A stretch of DNA of 64,000 nucleotides from Mesostigma viride (GCA_009746045.1 RPFO01002079.1:1-64000); one strand, 5' to 3'. Numbered from the stretch's first letter, positions 1-11,265 are shown. Notes: a model not told the origin generated them from the sequence alone. Made by a program: numbers and translations.

Positions 1-2250
1 TCCCCGATGTAGACTCAACACCTCTACCCCTACTTCTACCCGCAGGGTTTCCAGAATCTTGCCGAAGAGCGATACGATAGTTGCGCGCTCGCCCCGCTTG
101 ATACTGGAATCCCCAGGAAAAAGAAGACGCGCTTTTCCAGCTCGCCGTTGAGCCGATAACGCACGATCATGGGCATCAGGATGTGGCTGCGCTAGTGGAA
201 GTACTGCGACTGCAGTTGGACGTAGCTGCATTGTTTCTCGTAGTTCTCGGCCCAGCGCCGTTGCACGGAGCACGTCCCCCTCCTCAGATTCTTCTCCCGA
301 TCCTTGATTGTTATCCGCCTGCGACCAGGCCGTTTAAAGCAGTGCACGGTGAACTTGTCCCACACCTTAGAAATCTCGTCCCGCAGCTCAGCTGGGTGGA
401 CCCATTTGACTTGCTCGGGCCGCTTTCACCTTCTTCGCCGCCCTGCCATCGGTCTCGCCCTGTTCGCAAAGGTCCGCCAGACCGTTTCGATTGCGCAATA
501 AAATCGCATTTCGTAATGATTAACTGCAAACTCCAAGGGTCTCGCTGCAGCTATAGGTCCACAAAAAAAAAGTCAACAACATATTAACGGAGAAATAAAA
601 TCGAAACCCAACTCAACATTCAACCGTCGGGTCACAGTCTGCTCCACCATCTCGAACTTGAACCAATCAGAATCTCCGTGGAATTCTTGTTCACCGATCA
701 CACTCACCCAGTTATTATGGGATGCCGCATGATTCACATACACGGCAGAACCCCTCCACACACGCCATCTTCAGATGCGCGTTGAACCCTCTCCGTCCTC
801 GGCACCCCATCTTCGTCCTCCACCAGCCTTCTCAGAAAATGTCGAGGTCTTCCAGGTCCCGTCCCCGCCCATTTCATCTTTCCCCCTCCCCCTCTCCATC
901 CCCCCGCCCATTCCGCCCCCTTCAGCAGCCCGTTATTCCCTGCCGTCAGTCTCGGCGGACCACCGGGCAGTGAAAGTTGCTTGATCCAGTCCGTCGAGTG
1001 AATTGGCTTTCCACATTTCCGCAAGTACCGTCCGGCTCTTCTGTACTTGGAGCATCCCGCACACTCCGTGGCCACACTTGCAGTTCTTGCCGTGAGTTCG
1101 CATTGGAGTGGCTGGTCAACGCCCCATGGCCGACTGCATTGGGTGACGTGCTTCTCACACGCGCACAGGTTCCTCTCCTTCCACTTGCCCTTGATTGCAA
1201 TCTGAGCGCGTATTTGCAGAAGGTCGTGTATAGCCCACGGAAATGGCCACGTCCTTATCATTTACTGCGTTACTCCTTTGTTCCAGTTACGCATGCTTTT
1301 CGGAGAAAGGATTTTGTAACATGTCTCCTTGGAGCGGGTCAGTAATAGCGCGCTCCCTCAACGGCGACGAGCACCCGTGATTGCCACGACCCCTCCCTGC
1401 TGTAAGTCCTTGACATCCTTATCTGGGAGGAGGGCGCGCGACTCAATCATCGTGCATCCACGCGGTTCCACATCGCGTCAATCACGAATTGCGGCAAAGG
1501 GCGCCCCTTGCGAGCCTGGCGCGTATGTCTGAGGTAGTCCAACTTCTGCTGCCTCGTATCCGCGCGAATTCCGGCGAATCTTCTTGGCGTCCAATCCCCG
1601 TCAGGTTTCTCAATCTCCGCGGCCGAAAACTCCTTCTCCAAGTCGTCACCACCAGTTAAAGCGTGGACACAGCACCATCCTGGACGCTATCTCTGTCTGC
1701 CGTTCGCTTTTGTTCAGACCATCAAAAAAGCCGTTAACGGAGCCACCGCCAGAAACCTGTTTCAGTTCTGCCATCCGCTCCTGATTGTAAAGCTTTTTTC
1801 GCCTCCTCATGATACTTCCCGCTGAAACCTAGTTCAGCGGCCCTAGAGTTAAGCCGCAAATCATTCTTGGTCGAAAGCCGGCCCCCGCCCCTCGGGTTTT
1901 GTCATCGCCTGAGCCGCTTCAAACGCCTGGCGTCAGCGAAATATTCCCAATAACCCTTCTTTGATTTCGAGTATTTCTCCGGCCGCTTGACTTCCTTGGC
2001 TTCAGGGCGCGCTGGATTTCTGGTTTCTCCATCTCCGAAAACCCTTTTTGCGCCAGTTGACTGCATTCGTCCCGGGTAACTTAATTGCACTAATCCTGGA
2101 CACCCTGGACGCAAGTGGCGAAAACTTCCCACCCGTTCGCGTGCTGCATGCCATGACGACCGGCACAACGAATCCCCATGCAAATCGAGTATCGTTTGGG
2201 AAAAGCGACAATTACAGACAAAAGTTCGAAAGTGATCATTTTTTACCACG
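1..2250 (-). pseudogene. Decayed or badly fragmented coding sequence, family unknown
   Basis: The minus strand carries several protein-like stretches in different frames: a basic segment with WTPRRFAGIRADTRQQ (about 1641-1447), a Cys/His-rich segment with LCACEKH and ECAGCSKYRRAGR (about 1200-1020), and a C-terminal-like basic segment ending GYWEYFADARRLKRLRR (about 2000-1902). None forms a long open frame and no start-to-stop gene can be built. The Cys pairs suggest a zinc-binding region, but I do not recognise a family. A palindrome of the local family lies at 536-560 and more at 2257-2526, as in the introns of the gene at 7.4-24.3 kb, so this may be a related, opposite-strand gene that has decayed. 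It could also be a live gene with many small exons and sequence errors. Confidence in any function is nil. Confidence 0.35.
536..560. repeat. Palindromic hairpin repeat, degenerate copy
   Basis: AGGGTCTCGCTGCAG runs into an imperfect reverse complement (CTATAGGTCC). It is the leftmost member of the palindrome family that marks 0-24 kb. Confidence 0.7.
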
Positions 2251-2256
2251 AATTGG

Positions 2257-2526
2257 GGGTCTAGCTGCAGCTAGACCCTAGAGGGGCCTTTTTTCCGTTA
2301 GACGAAAACAAGATTACCTTTGAGTGGGTGAACTAGCCATACCCCGACCAAGATGTTGGGGTCTCGCTTGCAGCTAGACCCTTCATTTGCGGCGTGCGAT
2401 TGTTTAAATCACAGAACTTCTGATTCATTATTTTTATAGCAACCATAAAGAGGTCTAGCTGCAGCGGACCCCTTGAATATTAAGCTATTGCTTGTGGTTA
2501 TAAATGTCTAGCTGCAGAGAGACCCC
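2257..2526. repeat. Cluster of four palindromic hairpin repeats
   Basis: Four copies lie at 2257-2278 (a perfect 22-nt palindrome, GGGTCTAGCTG plus its reverse complement), 2359-2381, 2451-2472 and 2505-2526, spaced about 50 to 100 bases apart. All are centred on a PstI-like CTGCAG or a close variant. They sit in non-coding DNA just right of the decayed coding block. The copies differ mainly in the arms, some keeping pairing (TCTAG against CTAGA) and some not. Confidence 0.85.
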
Positions 2527-2990
2527 AATAAGACGAAAAGATTTCAGGTTTTCCTCACCTTCGCGGCTCATTTCTCTTATTAGTTCTCCCAGAAACACTC
2601 AGATACCTGCAGGCGGAGAATAACAAACAATAACCACTTTCATTCCGGCAGTACTGGCAGTACATTGATAAAATTGTTTATCAGAAAATATATATTTACT
2701 CAATTACAGTATATTTTGCAAAAAGATTTTATTAATATATGGAATAGCATGAGTTAAATTCCACATACTTTAATATATGTATGTTTAAAGATATAGAATC
2801 ATTATTTAGTAAATTCAATTTTACAAGAAAAAAAGTTATAGACTATTATTATATATAGTTCGGCAATCTATGATTTAGTAAGACGTACCGGATTGTCAGG
2901 TTTATTCAGCGGGCTTCCAGGGCTATAGCGTCTCGCCATGCAGCAGTTGATTGTTTGGTGTATGACCTTGATTTCAGTAGATGTGCAGAA
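2527..2990. other. AT-rich non-coding stretch
   Basis: This part is strongly AT-rich, with runs such as TATATATTT, unlike its surroundings. No coding frame, RNA gene or element end can be supported in it. Confidence 0.6.
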
Positions 2991-2999
2991 AAAAAATTT

Positions 3000-3100
3000 A
3001 TTTCCATGACCACACCAGGAATCGAACCCCAGAACCTTCATTTACATTGACGCATTACGGAGGTAACGATGTCATCCAACTGCCGAATGTTCCCAGGTAA
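3000..3100 (-). repeat. tRNA-like fragment (possible SINE head or tRNA pseudogene)
   Basis: Read on the minus strand there is a good B-box-like GGGGTTCGATTCC, preceded at about tRNA distance by GGCAGTTGGATGAC, which resembles an A box. The 5' acceptor strand does not pair with the sequence 3' of the T arm and the anticodon arm does not fold properly. It is therefore not called as a working tRNA. A tRNA-derived SINE head or a decayed tRNA is the likely origin. Confidence 0.35.
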
Positions 3101-3421
3101 ATGGGCTGGAGGTCGTCTCTTTTTTATTACCTTGCGGCCACAAGCACGGGTGACGGCATATTGGATGTCGTTCCAATCGTAGGTAGGCATGTGGCTTTTC
3201 GCAAAAGATGGATCGAGCTTTTGCACCATGCGCCGCGCTGTCCAGTTTTCAGTCTTCCGTGGGGGAGGGAACGGGAGGATTGCCACGTTTCAATTTTTTT
3301 CAATACCGGTTCAGCCCTGTGACGCCGCGTCCGTTTTTGCGAATTGCGACCGTTCCCATCGACCCATCCGAAAAAGAAGCGCAGCGGCAGAGAGACCCAT
3401 AGCTGATACCGAGCTGCCATA

Positions 3422-4180
3422 TGTTTCGAGCGTTTGCATGCTACCGGCCTGGATTATAAAATCCTACGTTGATACCTGCCGTGGCTGCCGGAAGTTTTTA
3501 CAAGGAAATCGGGTCTGCTTTTCGCCGCACAACGAAAAAAAGTGAGCTTTTGCCGCATCCTGGATGGTAGGCTGACTAAAATTGTTCTATCAAAAACGGC
3601 AACTAAACAGCGCAATGCAACGCCGCGACCACAGTTAGCCAGCTGGGCGAAGACATGTCCTTGCTGCCATTCGCCAAGAACTCTATGTGTGCGAGCAAGA
3701 GTGATAAAATGTCTGGCTTCCTTCTTTTCGTTGCTAGCTAAAACCCCTTGGCAGACATTCTCGGTAGACGCTCCAGCTAAGCCGATCCTAATCCACATCT
3801 GGCATCCATCCTTTAGTCTTAGTTGCCATGGAGCGTTCTTTGGTTCTCGCACATGTCGATTCCATGTGGTTGCTAGGCTTTTCACTTGGGTCACCCTTTC
3901 CATGTTTGCTATGCCCTTTGGTTTTCTGGTAGGTTATAGGTGTAGGATGTGCCATACTGCATTTGCCTGCCGTTTTCTAAATCGGTGCTCCTGTTTTATG
4001 CTTTTTTTCCCCTTCATATCGTTTTCGACGTTTGCATGCTACCTGCCGGATTATTAACATCGGACGTTGCTACCTGCCTGGCATACGATAGTTTGCCAAG
4101 AAATCTTCATTTGCGAAACACCAAAAAAAGGTGATTCTGCCGCAACGTGGAGATGGTGGCTTACTAAAATTGTGCCTGCT
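3422..4180. repeat. Diverged direct duplication, about 600-bp spacing
   Basis: The stretch 3422-3590 recurs in diverged form at 4018-4175. Shared blocks include TTTGCATGCTACC, a GTTGATACCTGCC / GTTGCTACCTGCC pair, a run of A followed by GGTG or AGTG, TGCCGCA and ACTAAAATTGT. The right copy leads straight into the G-rich minisatellite. Open frames across it show no family similarity I recognise. Confidence 0.6.
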
Positions 4181-4185
4181 ACGTA

Positions 4186-6133
4186 TTCAATACATGTGGG
4201 GGGGTGCTGCTACTGTATCCAATACCATGTGGGGGGGTGCTGCTACGTATCAATACACGTGGGGGGGTGCTGCTACGTATCAATACATGTGGGGGGTGCT
4301 GCTACGTATCAATACATGTGGGGGGGTGCTGCTACGTATCAATACATGTGGGGGGGTGCTGCTACGTATCAATACATGTGGGGGGGTGCTGCTACGTATC
4401 AATACACGTGGGGGGGTGCTGCTACGTATCAATACATGTGGGGGGGTGCTGCTACGTATCAATACATGTGGGGGGGTGCTGCTACGTATCAATACATGTG
4501 GGGGGTGCTGCTACGTATCAATACACGTGGGGGGGTGCTGCTACGTATCAATACATGTGGGGGGTGCTGCTACGTATCAATACATGTGGGGGGGTGCTGC
4601 TACGTATCAATACATGTGGGGGGGTGCTGCTACGTATCAATACATGTGTGGGGGGGATGCTACGTATCAATACATGTGGGGGGGTGCTGCTACGTATCAA
4701 TACATGTGGGGGGGTGCTGCTACGTATCAATACATGTGGGGGGTGCTGCTACGTATCAATACATGTGGGGGGGTGCTGCTACGTATCAATACACGTGGGG
4801 GGGTGCTGCTACGTATCAATACATGTGGGGGGGTGCTGCTACGTATCAATACATGTGGGGGGGTGCTGCTACGTATCAATACATGTGGGGGGGTGCTGCT
4901 ACGTATCAATACATGTGTGGGGGGGTGCTACGTATCAATACATGTGGGGGGTGCTGCTACGTATCAATACACGTGGGGGGGTGCTGCTACGTATCAATAC
5001 ATGTGGGGGGTGCTGCTACGTATCAATACATGTGGGGGGGTGCTGCTACGTGTCAATACATGTGGGGGGGTGCTGCTACGTATCAATACATGTGGGGGGG
5101 GTGCTACGTATCAATACATGTGGGGGGGTGCTGCTACGTATCAATACATGTGGGGGGGTGCTGCTACGTATCAATACATGTGGGGGGGTGCTGCTACGTA
5201 TCAATACACGTGGGGGGGTGCTGCTACGTATCAATACACGTGGGGGGTGCTGCTACGTATCAATACATGTGGGGGGGTGCTGCTACGTATCAATACATGT
5301 GGGGGGGTGCTGCTACGTATCAATACATGTGGGGGGTGCTGCTACGTATCAATACATGTGGGGGGGTGCTGCTACGTATCAATACATGTGGGGGGTGCTG
5401 CTACGTATCAATACATGTGGGGGGGTGCTGCTACGTATCAATACATGTGGGGGGGTGCTGCTACGTATCAATACATGTGGGGGGGTGCTACGTATCAATA
5501 CATGTGGGGGGTGCTGCTACGTATCAATACATGTGGGGGGGTGCTGCTACGTATCAATACATGTGGGGGGGCTGCTACGTATCAATACATGTGGGGGGGT
5601 GCTGCTACGTATCAATACACGTGGGGGGTGCTGCTACGTATCAATACATGTGGGGGGGTGCTGCTACGTATCAATACATGTGGGGGGTGCTGCTACGTAT
5701 CAATACATGTGGGGGGTGCTGCTACGTATCAATACATGTGGGGGGTGCTGCTACGTATCAATACATGTGGGGGGGTGCTACGTATCAATACATGTGGGGG
5801 TGCTGCTACGTATCAATACATGTGGGGGGTGCTGCTACGTATCAATACATGTGGGGGGGTGCTGCTACGTATCAATACATGTGGGGGGGTGCTGCTACGT
5901 ATCAATACATGTGGGGGGGTGCTGCTACGTATCAATACATGTGGGGGGGATGCTACGTATCAATACATGTGGGGGGGTGCTGCTACGTATCAATACATGT
6001 GGGGGGGTGCTGCTACGTATCAATACATGTGGGGGGGTGCTGCTACGTATCAATACATGTGGGGGGGATGCTACGTATTAATACACGTGGGGGGGTGATG
6101 CTACGTATCAATACATGTGGGGGGTGATGCTAC
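4186..6133. repeat. G-rich minisatellite, 30-bp unit, about 64 copies
   Basis: A head-to-tail array has the unit TGCTGCTACGTATCAATAC followed by AYGTG and a run of six to eight G. Copies differ by loss of one TGC triplet, by the length of the G run, and by C/T in CACGTG or CATGTG. The unit has no stop in any plus frame, so three long overlapping open frames exist. They are artefacts of the repeat. The regularly spaced G runs on one strand could form intermolecular or multi-repeat G-quadruplexes. Confidence 0.97.
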
Positions 6134-6808
6134 GTATCATTTATTTATTCATGCCATCATCCCCCCACATTTAATTATTAATGCCATCACCCCCCACATT
6201 CTTTTATTCATGGCAGCACACCCCCACATTTATTTATTCATGCCATCACCCCCCACATTTAATTATTAATGCCAGCACCCCCCAACATTCATTTATTCAT
6301 GCCATCACACCCCCACATTCTTTTATTCATGGCAGCACCCCCCCACATTTATTTATTCATGCCATCACCCCCCCACATTTAATTATTAATGCCAGCACCC
6401 CCCAACATTCATTTATTCATGCCATCACACCCCCACATTCTTTTATTCATGGCAGCACCCCCCCACATTCTTTTATTCATGGCAGCACCCCCCACATTTA
6501 TTTATTCATGCCATCACACCCCCACATTCTTTTATTCATGGCAGCACCCCCCCACATTTATTTATTCATGCCATCACCCCCCCACATTTAATTATTAATG
6601 CCAGCACCCCCCAACATTCATTTATTCATGCCATCACACCCCCACATTCTTTTATTCATGGCAGCACCCCCCCACATTTATTTATTCATGCCATCACCCC
6701 CCACATTTAATTATTAATGCCAGCACCCCCCCACATGCATTTATACATAGCATCCCCCCCCACATGTATTTATACGTAGCTTCCCCCCCCACATGTATTT
6801 ATACGTGG
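6134..6808. repeat. C-rich minisatellite in inverted relation to the G-rich array
   Basis: About 22 units of 29-30 bp have the pattern ATTYATTCATGCCATCAC, then a run of C, then ACATT, alternating with an AATTATTAATGCCAGCAC form. Reverse-complemented, the units begin TGTGGGGGGGTGATGGCA, clearly akin to the unit of the array on its left. The last two or three units (6735-6805) reverse-complement to GCTACGTATAAATACATGTG, almost the left array's own unit. The two arrays thus form a large imperfect foldback. Confidence 0.92.
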
Positions 6809-6814
6809 TCGTAA

Positions 6815-7290
6815 GGGTCTCGCTGCGGGTAGACCCTCGGAATTTTGTTTTTGTATTGACGTTAGGGTCTCGCTGCAGCGAGACCCCAAGGAATGTCAAT
6901 TTTTCATGTTTTCATGATGGGGGGTCTTTCTTTTCTCACCCTTAAAATGATTTGTTTTTGTATCGGTGTTAGGGTCTCGCTGCAGCGAGACCCCTACGAA
7001 TGTCGACTTTTAATGTTTGCAAGATGGGAGGGGGCTTTCTTCGCTCACCCTAAAAATTATTTGTTTTTGTTTGACGTTAGGGTCTCGCTGCAGCGAGACC
7101 CCAAGGAATGTATACTTTTTTATGTTTGCATGATGGGAGGTTGCTTGTTTACGCTCACCCTAAAAATGATTTGTTTTTGCTTGAAGTGAGGGTCTCGCTG
7201 CAGCGAGACGCCAAAGTTTTGCATTAAACTAAATGTCCCTTTTAGAATCCACGAAAGGGTCTAGCTGCAGCGAGACCCTCCCCATCGTTT
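6815..7290. repeat. Tandem repeat of about 108 bp, each with a perfect palindrome
   Basis: Palindromes occur at about 6815 (variant), 6864, 6971, 7079, 7188 and 7257. From 6861 to 7200 the whole 107-110-bp unit is repeated: palindrome, then an ATG..TTTGCATGATGGGAGG-like block, CTCACCCTAAAAAT, and TTTGTTTTTG. The 6829-6848 block GGGTAGACCCTCGGAATTTT recurs at 12463-12482 inside an intron of the next gene, so the mobile unit is larger than the palindrome. The array ends about 65 bases before the first ATG of that gene and may sit in its promoter or 5' untranslated region. Confidence 0.9.
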
Positions 7291-7355
7291 TTCTGCCGGC
7301 GATTCAGATTCTGAATGACATTTGTGAAACTTGCTTTTTTGATATTGTTCTGCAG

Positions 7356-8547
7356 ATGTCGTCCTCCTATTCCGATTCTGTCAAGGCCACTCCCGTTTCA
7401 CCCAAGATGACGGCGAACACCTCGCCGGACCGAACGGCAACGGAGGAGTTTCCTTCGTTGCAGTTCGGTCCCGTAAAAGATCTTGCGAGGTCCCCCCCAC
7501 CGAGTCCCCCTCGCCCTCCAAGTCCAACTTGCCCCCCAGCGAGTTGGACAGAATTATACCCCCCACCTCTCTCGCTGCTGCGTCTCGCGCTCCGTCCCGC
7601 TCTCCGCCCCGTAAGTCTCCATCGCCGCCCCCCAAGTCGGCCGGAGCTACTGCGTCCCGCTCGCCGCCCCGCAAGTCCCCCAAGTCCCCCGCAACTGCGA
7701 CCCGTTCGCCGAACCGCAAGTCCCCCTCTCCGCCCAAAGTTCCCCCCGCTACCGCGTCCCGCTCTCCTTCTCGCAAGTCCCCCTCGCCGTCAACCAAGAA
7801 CCCCGCAACTGCGACCCGCTCGCCGTCCCGCTCTGCTTCCCCCAAGTCCCGCTCGCCGCCACCCAAGTCCCCCGCTGCTGCGTCCCGCTCGCCGTCCCCC
7901 AAGCATTCCAGTTCTAAGCGTAAGCCTGCGGCCGAGTGGGTAGAGGAAGACGACCGCACCAAAGAGCTCAGGAAGCTGAGGAAGTCTATCAGTGAGCTTG
8001 TTGAGGAGGACGAGCGCGATCAGACTAACGGGAGGCCTGAAGACCCGGAATCGCCGGTTCGGGAGTCGCGTCAGAAGCGGTTGTCCGATTTGTTAGCAAT
8101 GGCCGCAAGCTTTGCTGACGAATACGCGGCTCTCGACAAGAAGGACAAGGAGAAGGAGAAGGCGGAGAGGGAGGCCATCGAGAAGGCGGAGAGGGAGAGG
8201 GTGGAGAGGGAGGAGAAGGAGAGGCTGGAGAAGGCGGAGAGGGAGGAGGAGGAGAGGGAGTACAAGGAGAAAAAGGCTGCCCAGGAGAAGGAGCACAGGA
8301 TCCTGGTGGCGAAGCAGAAGGAGGAGGCGAAGAAGAAGACGGAGGCGGCAGCGAAGGGAATTCTTGCGGAGGAGGCCGCTCTTTTTTTGCAGATGCGACA
8401 GGAGAGGATGAAGGCGGAAGAGGCCGCGAGGAAGATGGAGGAGGAGGCTGCGAGGAAGGGGAGGAGGCTGCGAAGGCAGTTGAGGGGGAGAAGGACGAGA
8501 ACGGGAGCCCACCCCTTCTTCACGAAGGATTTTCAGTCGATTATCAG
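7356..8547 (+). CDS. Exon 1: RS-rich region and charged coiled coil
   Basis: After MSSSYSDSVKATPVSPK comes a low-complexity region of repeated SRSPxRKSPS and PATATRSP blocks (about 7540-7910), resembling the RS tails of splicing or chromatin proteins. A linker with KRLSDLLAMAASFADEYAAL follows, then a long Lys/Glu/Arg heptad-rich helix (about 8140-8460), and the exon ends GSPPLLHEGFSVDYQ. Three frames are used in turn. The changes fall in a C7 run near 7494 and in AAGGGGAGG near 8460. The donor GTATGT at 8548 gives phase 0. The RS blocks alone do not define a function, so splicing is only one possibility. Confidence 0.6.
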
Positions 8548-8645
8548 GTATGTTTATTAATGTGAGACGTACATTTTTCAGATGGCTTGAACGGCGTGTG
8601 TGTATCGTAGAAAGGGTGGGATTTTATGTCATACATTGATCGTAA

Positions 8646-8666
8646 GGGTCTAGCTGCGGAGAGACG
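8646..8666. repeat. Palindrome copy in intron 1
   Basis: GGGTCTAGCTGCGGAGAGACG lies within the intron 8548-8734, about 70 bases before the acceptor. The right arm is imperfect. Confidence 0.75.
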
Positions 8667-8734
8667 TTGACCTAGGAGTTAAGGTTGTTGACGACGACGA
8701 TGTGTGGCCTTTTTTTTACTCTTGTTGTCTGCAG

Positions 8735-9784
8735 CCCGACACGCTGGCCATTCTGAAACAGTACCTGGCTCAGGCTGAGTCTGAGTCTGGGGTGAGTCGT
8801 AAAGCCGAAAAGGGCTTGAGAGGCTTGATCCGCTTTCTTTCGGCCGAGATAGCGTTTGCAGAGAAGTCCGGTGTCGTCGTGGACCGTCCGGAGTCGGCAG
8901 ACATAATTTGGAAGAACGACCGCCTGGGCCGTCTTGCATTGTTCGAAGCCACACAGCGAGCCATTCATGGGAAGAGGGTCGTTGGTGACGACATGTATGA
9001 GGTTTTGAAGATCGCGCAGTCGTGCATCCTTAATCTGAAGGAGGATGTCGGACGTTACTTTCCCCGTCGTGCTTTAATATGGTCGACGCTCTTTGATGAG
9101 GTTGAAAAGTTCGAGGTCCACATTGGCTTCACATGCATCGAGGCTTCCTATATGGAAACCTTGAAAACCACTGCGTTGCATCAGCTCTTTAAACTCATGA
9201 CTGGAGATATGAGAGCGGATTCGAGGGCTTCACTGTCGGAAGATGAAGTGTTTGATATTGTCAGGCAAGGATTTGTTGACACGTCCAACAGTGACTATAT
9301 CGTAATTGTGCCGGGAAGAATGAATGACGTAGGAGGATTGGAGGAGCGCGCACATGAAGTGATCGCGCATTTGGACATGGCAAGAGACCACTTACTGCAA
9401 TCTTTTGTTAAGTGGCGGACTGACTTTCTTGTCAGCCCGGACGCCAGCCTTTCGCGGGAAGCGGTCGCTTTCTTTTTGGATTGGGCTGGACAGGTGATCC
9501 AAAGTTTCCGGCACCGGGAGGACTTCCATGTTATTCAGACATATAAGCCATACCGGGAAGTCGTCCAGGAATGGTTGGATCAAATCTCGTTGGTTGATTG
9601 TCTCCAGAGTATCCGAACCAAGACAGACACGGAGTGGTCTGATTTAGAGGCGGGAGGCCATTGGCAGTCCCTCGAGTTGTTCTTCGAGGCGGAATTGAGG
9701 CGGCAACTGGAAAAGGAGAGAGCCCATCAAGTGCCGATATGGCCTTTGGGGAAGATTTTGAGGAGGTGGAAGTTCTACGTTTCG
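8735..9784 (+). CDS. Exon 2: 350-residue globular helical region, unrecognised
   Basis: The open frame PDTLAILKQYLAQAESESG to LGKILRRWKFYVS is uninterrupted and has balanced composition. It carries predicted helices (for example RGLIRFLSAEIAFAEKSG and REAVAFFLDWAGQVIQSF) and two Trp-rich segments near the end. It lacks membrane segments and any catalytic motif I know. Acceptor TGCAG and donor GTACGT are clear. This is the best-preserved folded part of the gene's first half. A profile search of this exon is the best way to place the family. Confidence 0.7.
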
Positions 9785-9891
9785 GTACGTTAACTTGCCG
9801 ATATCGTTTATCGATTTGGGTTGTTTCCATTCCCTGAATAGGGCTCTATATGCTGACCAACCTTCATGGTTTGTCCTGTCATATCATGCAG

Positions 9892-10407
9892 GGGGGCTCC
9901 ATGCCAGGGGACGTATCGGAGGATTTACCTAATTTGTCAGACTTGGTTGATAAGGTGGGTGCTTGTCCGTCGAGTTTCCACGAGCATCTTACATGGGGTC
10001 TAGCTGCAGGTAGACCCTCACCCTTTTATTGAGACTGACATGTTCGGCTAATTTCAACGGTGCCCCCAACCAATCTGTTGTCTTTTTTCAGGGGGCGGCT
10101 GCGGCGATGGCTGTTGACAGTGCTGGTATTTGGTCTGGACTCGAGATGGAAATGGTAAGCATTAAACGATATCCGGATGTCTGCATTTCGCCTGAAGTTT
10201 TAGTGAGCGCATTATGCGAAATATACAAATATCGACTAATTTTGATTTCCAATGAGCTGTCGTATTCGGTGTTGACAGGCGGGGGGTTTGGCCTCAGCAG
10301 GCGCTGCCGGAGAGGAAGAAAACGCTGGAGGAGATGAGGATGGGGGGGATGAAAACGCTGGAGGAGATGAGGATGGGGGAGACGCTGAGGGAGAAGTGGC
10401 TGTGCAG
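9892..10407 (+). CDS. Exons 3-5: short acidic linker exons
   Basis: Exons 9892-9954 (21 codons, GGSMPGDVSEDLPNLSDLVDK minus its last residue here), 10092-10154 (21 codons, ending GLEMEM) and 10279-10407 (43 codons) are all multiples of three in phase 0. Exon 5 has an internal duplication, ENAGGDEDGGD repeated, and is very acidic. Small phase-0 exons of this kind can be skipped or included without changing the frame, so alternative splicing is possible. The introns are 107-137 bases. The third (9955-10091) holds a palindrome at 9996-10018 and the fifth (10408-10533) a degenerate copy at 10452-10473. Confidence 0.6.
9996..10018. repeat. Palindrome copy in intron 3
   Basis: GGGTCTAGCTG, a central CAG, and GTAGACCCT. 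The arms pair almost fully. It lies in the middle of the 137-base intron 9955-10091. Confidence 0.8.
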
Positions 10408-10451
10408 GTACGTTCATCCGCCGCGAGTTCGTGTGATTTTTTTCGTGCTGA

Positions 10452-10473
10452 GGGGTATCTCCGCAGAGAGACG
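10452..10473. repeat. Degenerate palindrome copy in intron 5
   Basis: GGGGTATCTCCGCAGAGAGACG resembles the 12609-12630 copy (CTATCCGCAG core). It is weak but sits in the same kind of place as the others. Confidence 0.5.
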
Positions 10474-10533
10474 ATGGTGCAACAATCGAACTGAGGTCAA
10501 GTCCCTTCTTGTTCGTTTTTTTTTGTAATGCAG

Positions 10534-11076
10534 GCGGGGGCTGTCGCTGGGGGTACTGCGGGGGGGAAGGCGGCGAAGCCTCCATTGACTGAGCATGAAA
10601 GGGAAAAGCTGGATTCCCGCAAGAAGGTTGCGAAGGATCATATTATTGCTGTTGGCCTGATCATGCTTAAGTCTCCGCCCGATGGCGTCGATTCGGAGGG
10701 ACCTGCGGGGTCCGAGTTTCGCAAGTACCTGACACGACTTGAGGCGGAAGTCGATGCCGATTTCGATACGGAGGTGTTGGGTGACGCTACCTTTAAGAGT
10801 GAATTGGCATATGAATTCGCAAATCTGGTGAAGTCGAAAGCCACCAAGAATTTCAAGTGGCAGCCTAAGGAGTACTCAGAGGCAAAGGTTGACAAGATCG
10901 AGAAATTCATGAAGGCTGATTTTCGTCGTCGGGCCGCTGAGGGAAAAAGGGCGCTGAATGCGGTGGCAAAGGCCAACAGTAAGAAGAACGCGGAGGCGAA
11001 GGCGGCGGAGAAGGAGGCGAAGAAGGCGGAGAAGGAGAAGGCTAAGGAGGCCAAGAAGCAGCAGAAAACTGGACAG
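10534..11076 (+). CDS. Exon 6: helical domain and Lys/Ala/Glu-rich tail
   Basis: There are 181 codons in phase 0 at both ends. After a Gly/Ala-rich start and EHEREKLDSRKKVAKDHIIA comes a compact region of about 110 residues with FRKYLTRLEAEVDADFDTEV and ELAYEFANLVKSKATKNFKW. It ends in a strongly basic repeat of KEAKKAEKEKAKEAKKQQ type. The exon appears intact. No family is recognised. The basic tail could bind nucleic acid or act as a nuclear localisation signal, which is inference from composition only. Confidence 0.68.
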
Positions 11077-11097
11077 GTACGATTGTTGTGAAAATTT

Positions 11098-11120
11098 AGA
11101 CCTCTCGCTGCGGGTAGACG
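11098..11120. repeat. Palindrome copy in intron 6
   Basis: AGACCTCTCGCTGCGGGTAGACG starts about 20 bases after the donor of the intron 11077-11265. Confidence 0.65.
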
Positions 11121-11265
11121 CTGACCGGCTGCGGGACTTTGTGTTTAGTGTCAGTAAGGTACTATTCCAACAGAACTTTGTTCGTCCCTGAACAGGATGT
11201 CGTGGTCGGCCTAAAGATTACTGACTTGAGCAAATCCTGCGGTCCTTTTCGATTTTTTACTTCAG

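Noticed and set aside
3000-3100. Functional tRNA gene on the minus strand
   Set aside because: A and B box-like motifs are present, but acceptor and anticodon stems do not pair.
4067-6127. Three overlapping open frames of 625-686 codons on the plus strand
   Set aside because: The 30-bp repeat unit lacks stops in all plus frames, so the frames exist without any coding selection; the peptides are simple repeats.
8071-8523. Leu/Ser-rich minus-strand frames opposite exon 1
   Set aside because: They are the antisense of the Lys/Glu coiled coil, whose codons leave the other strand open.
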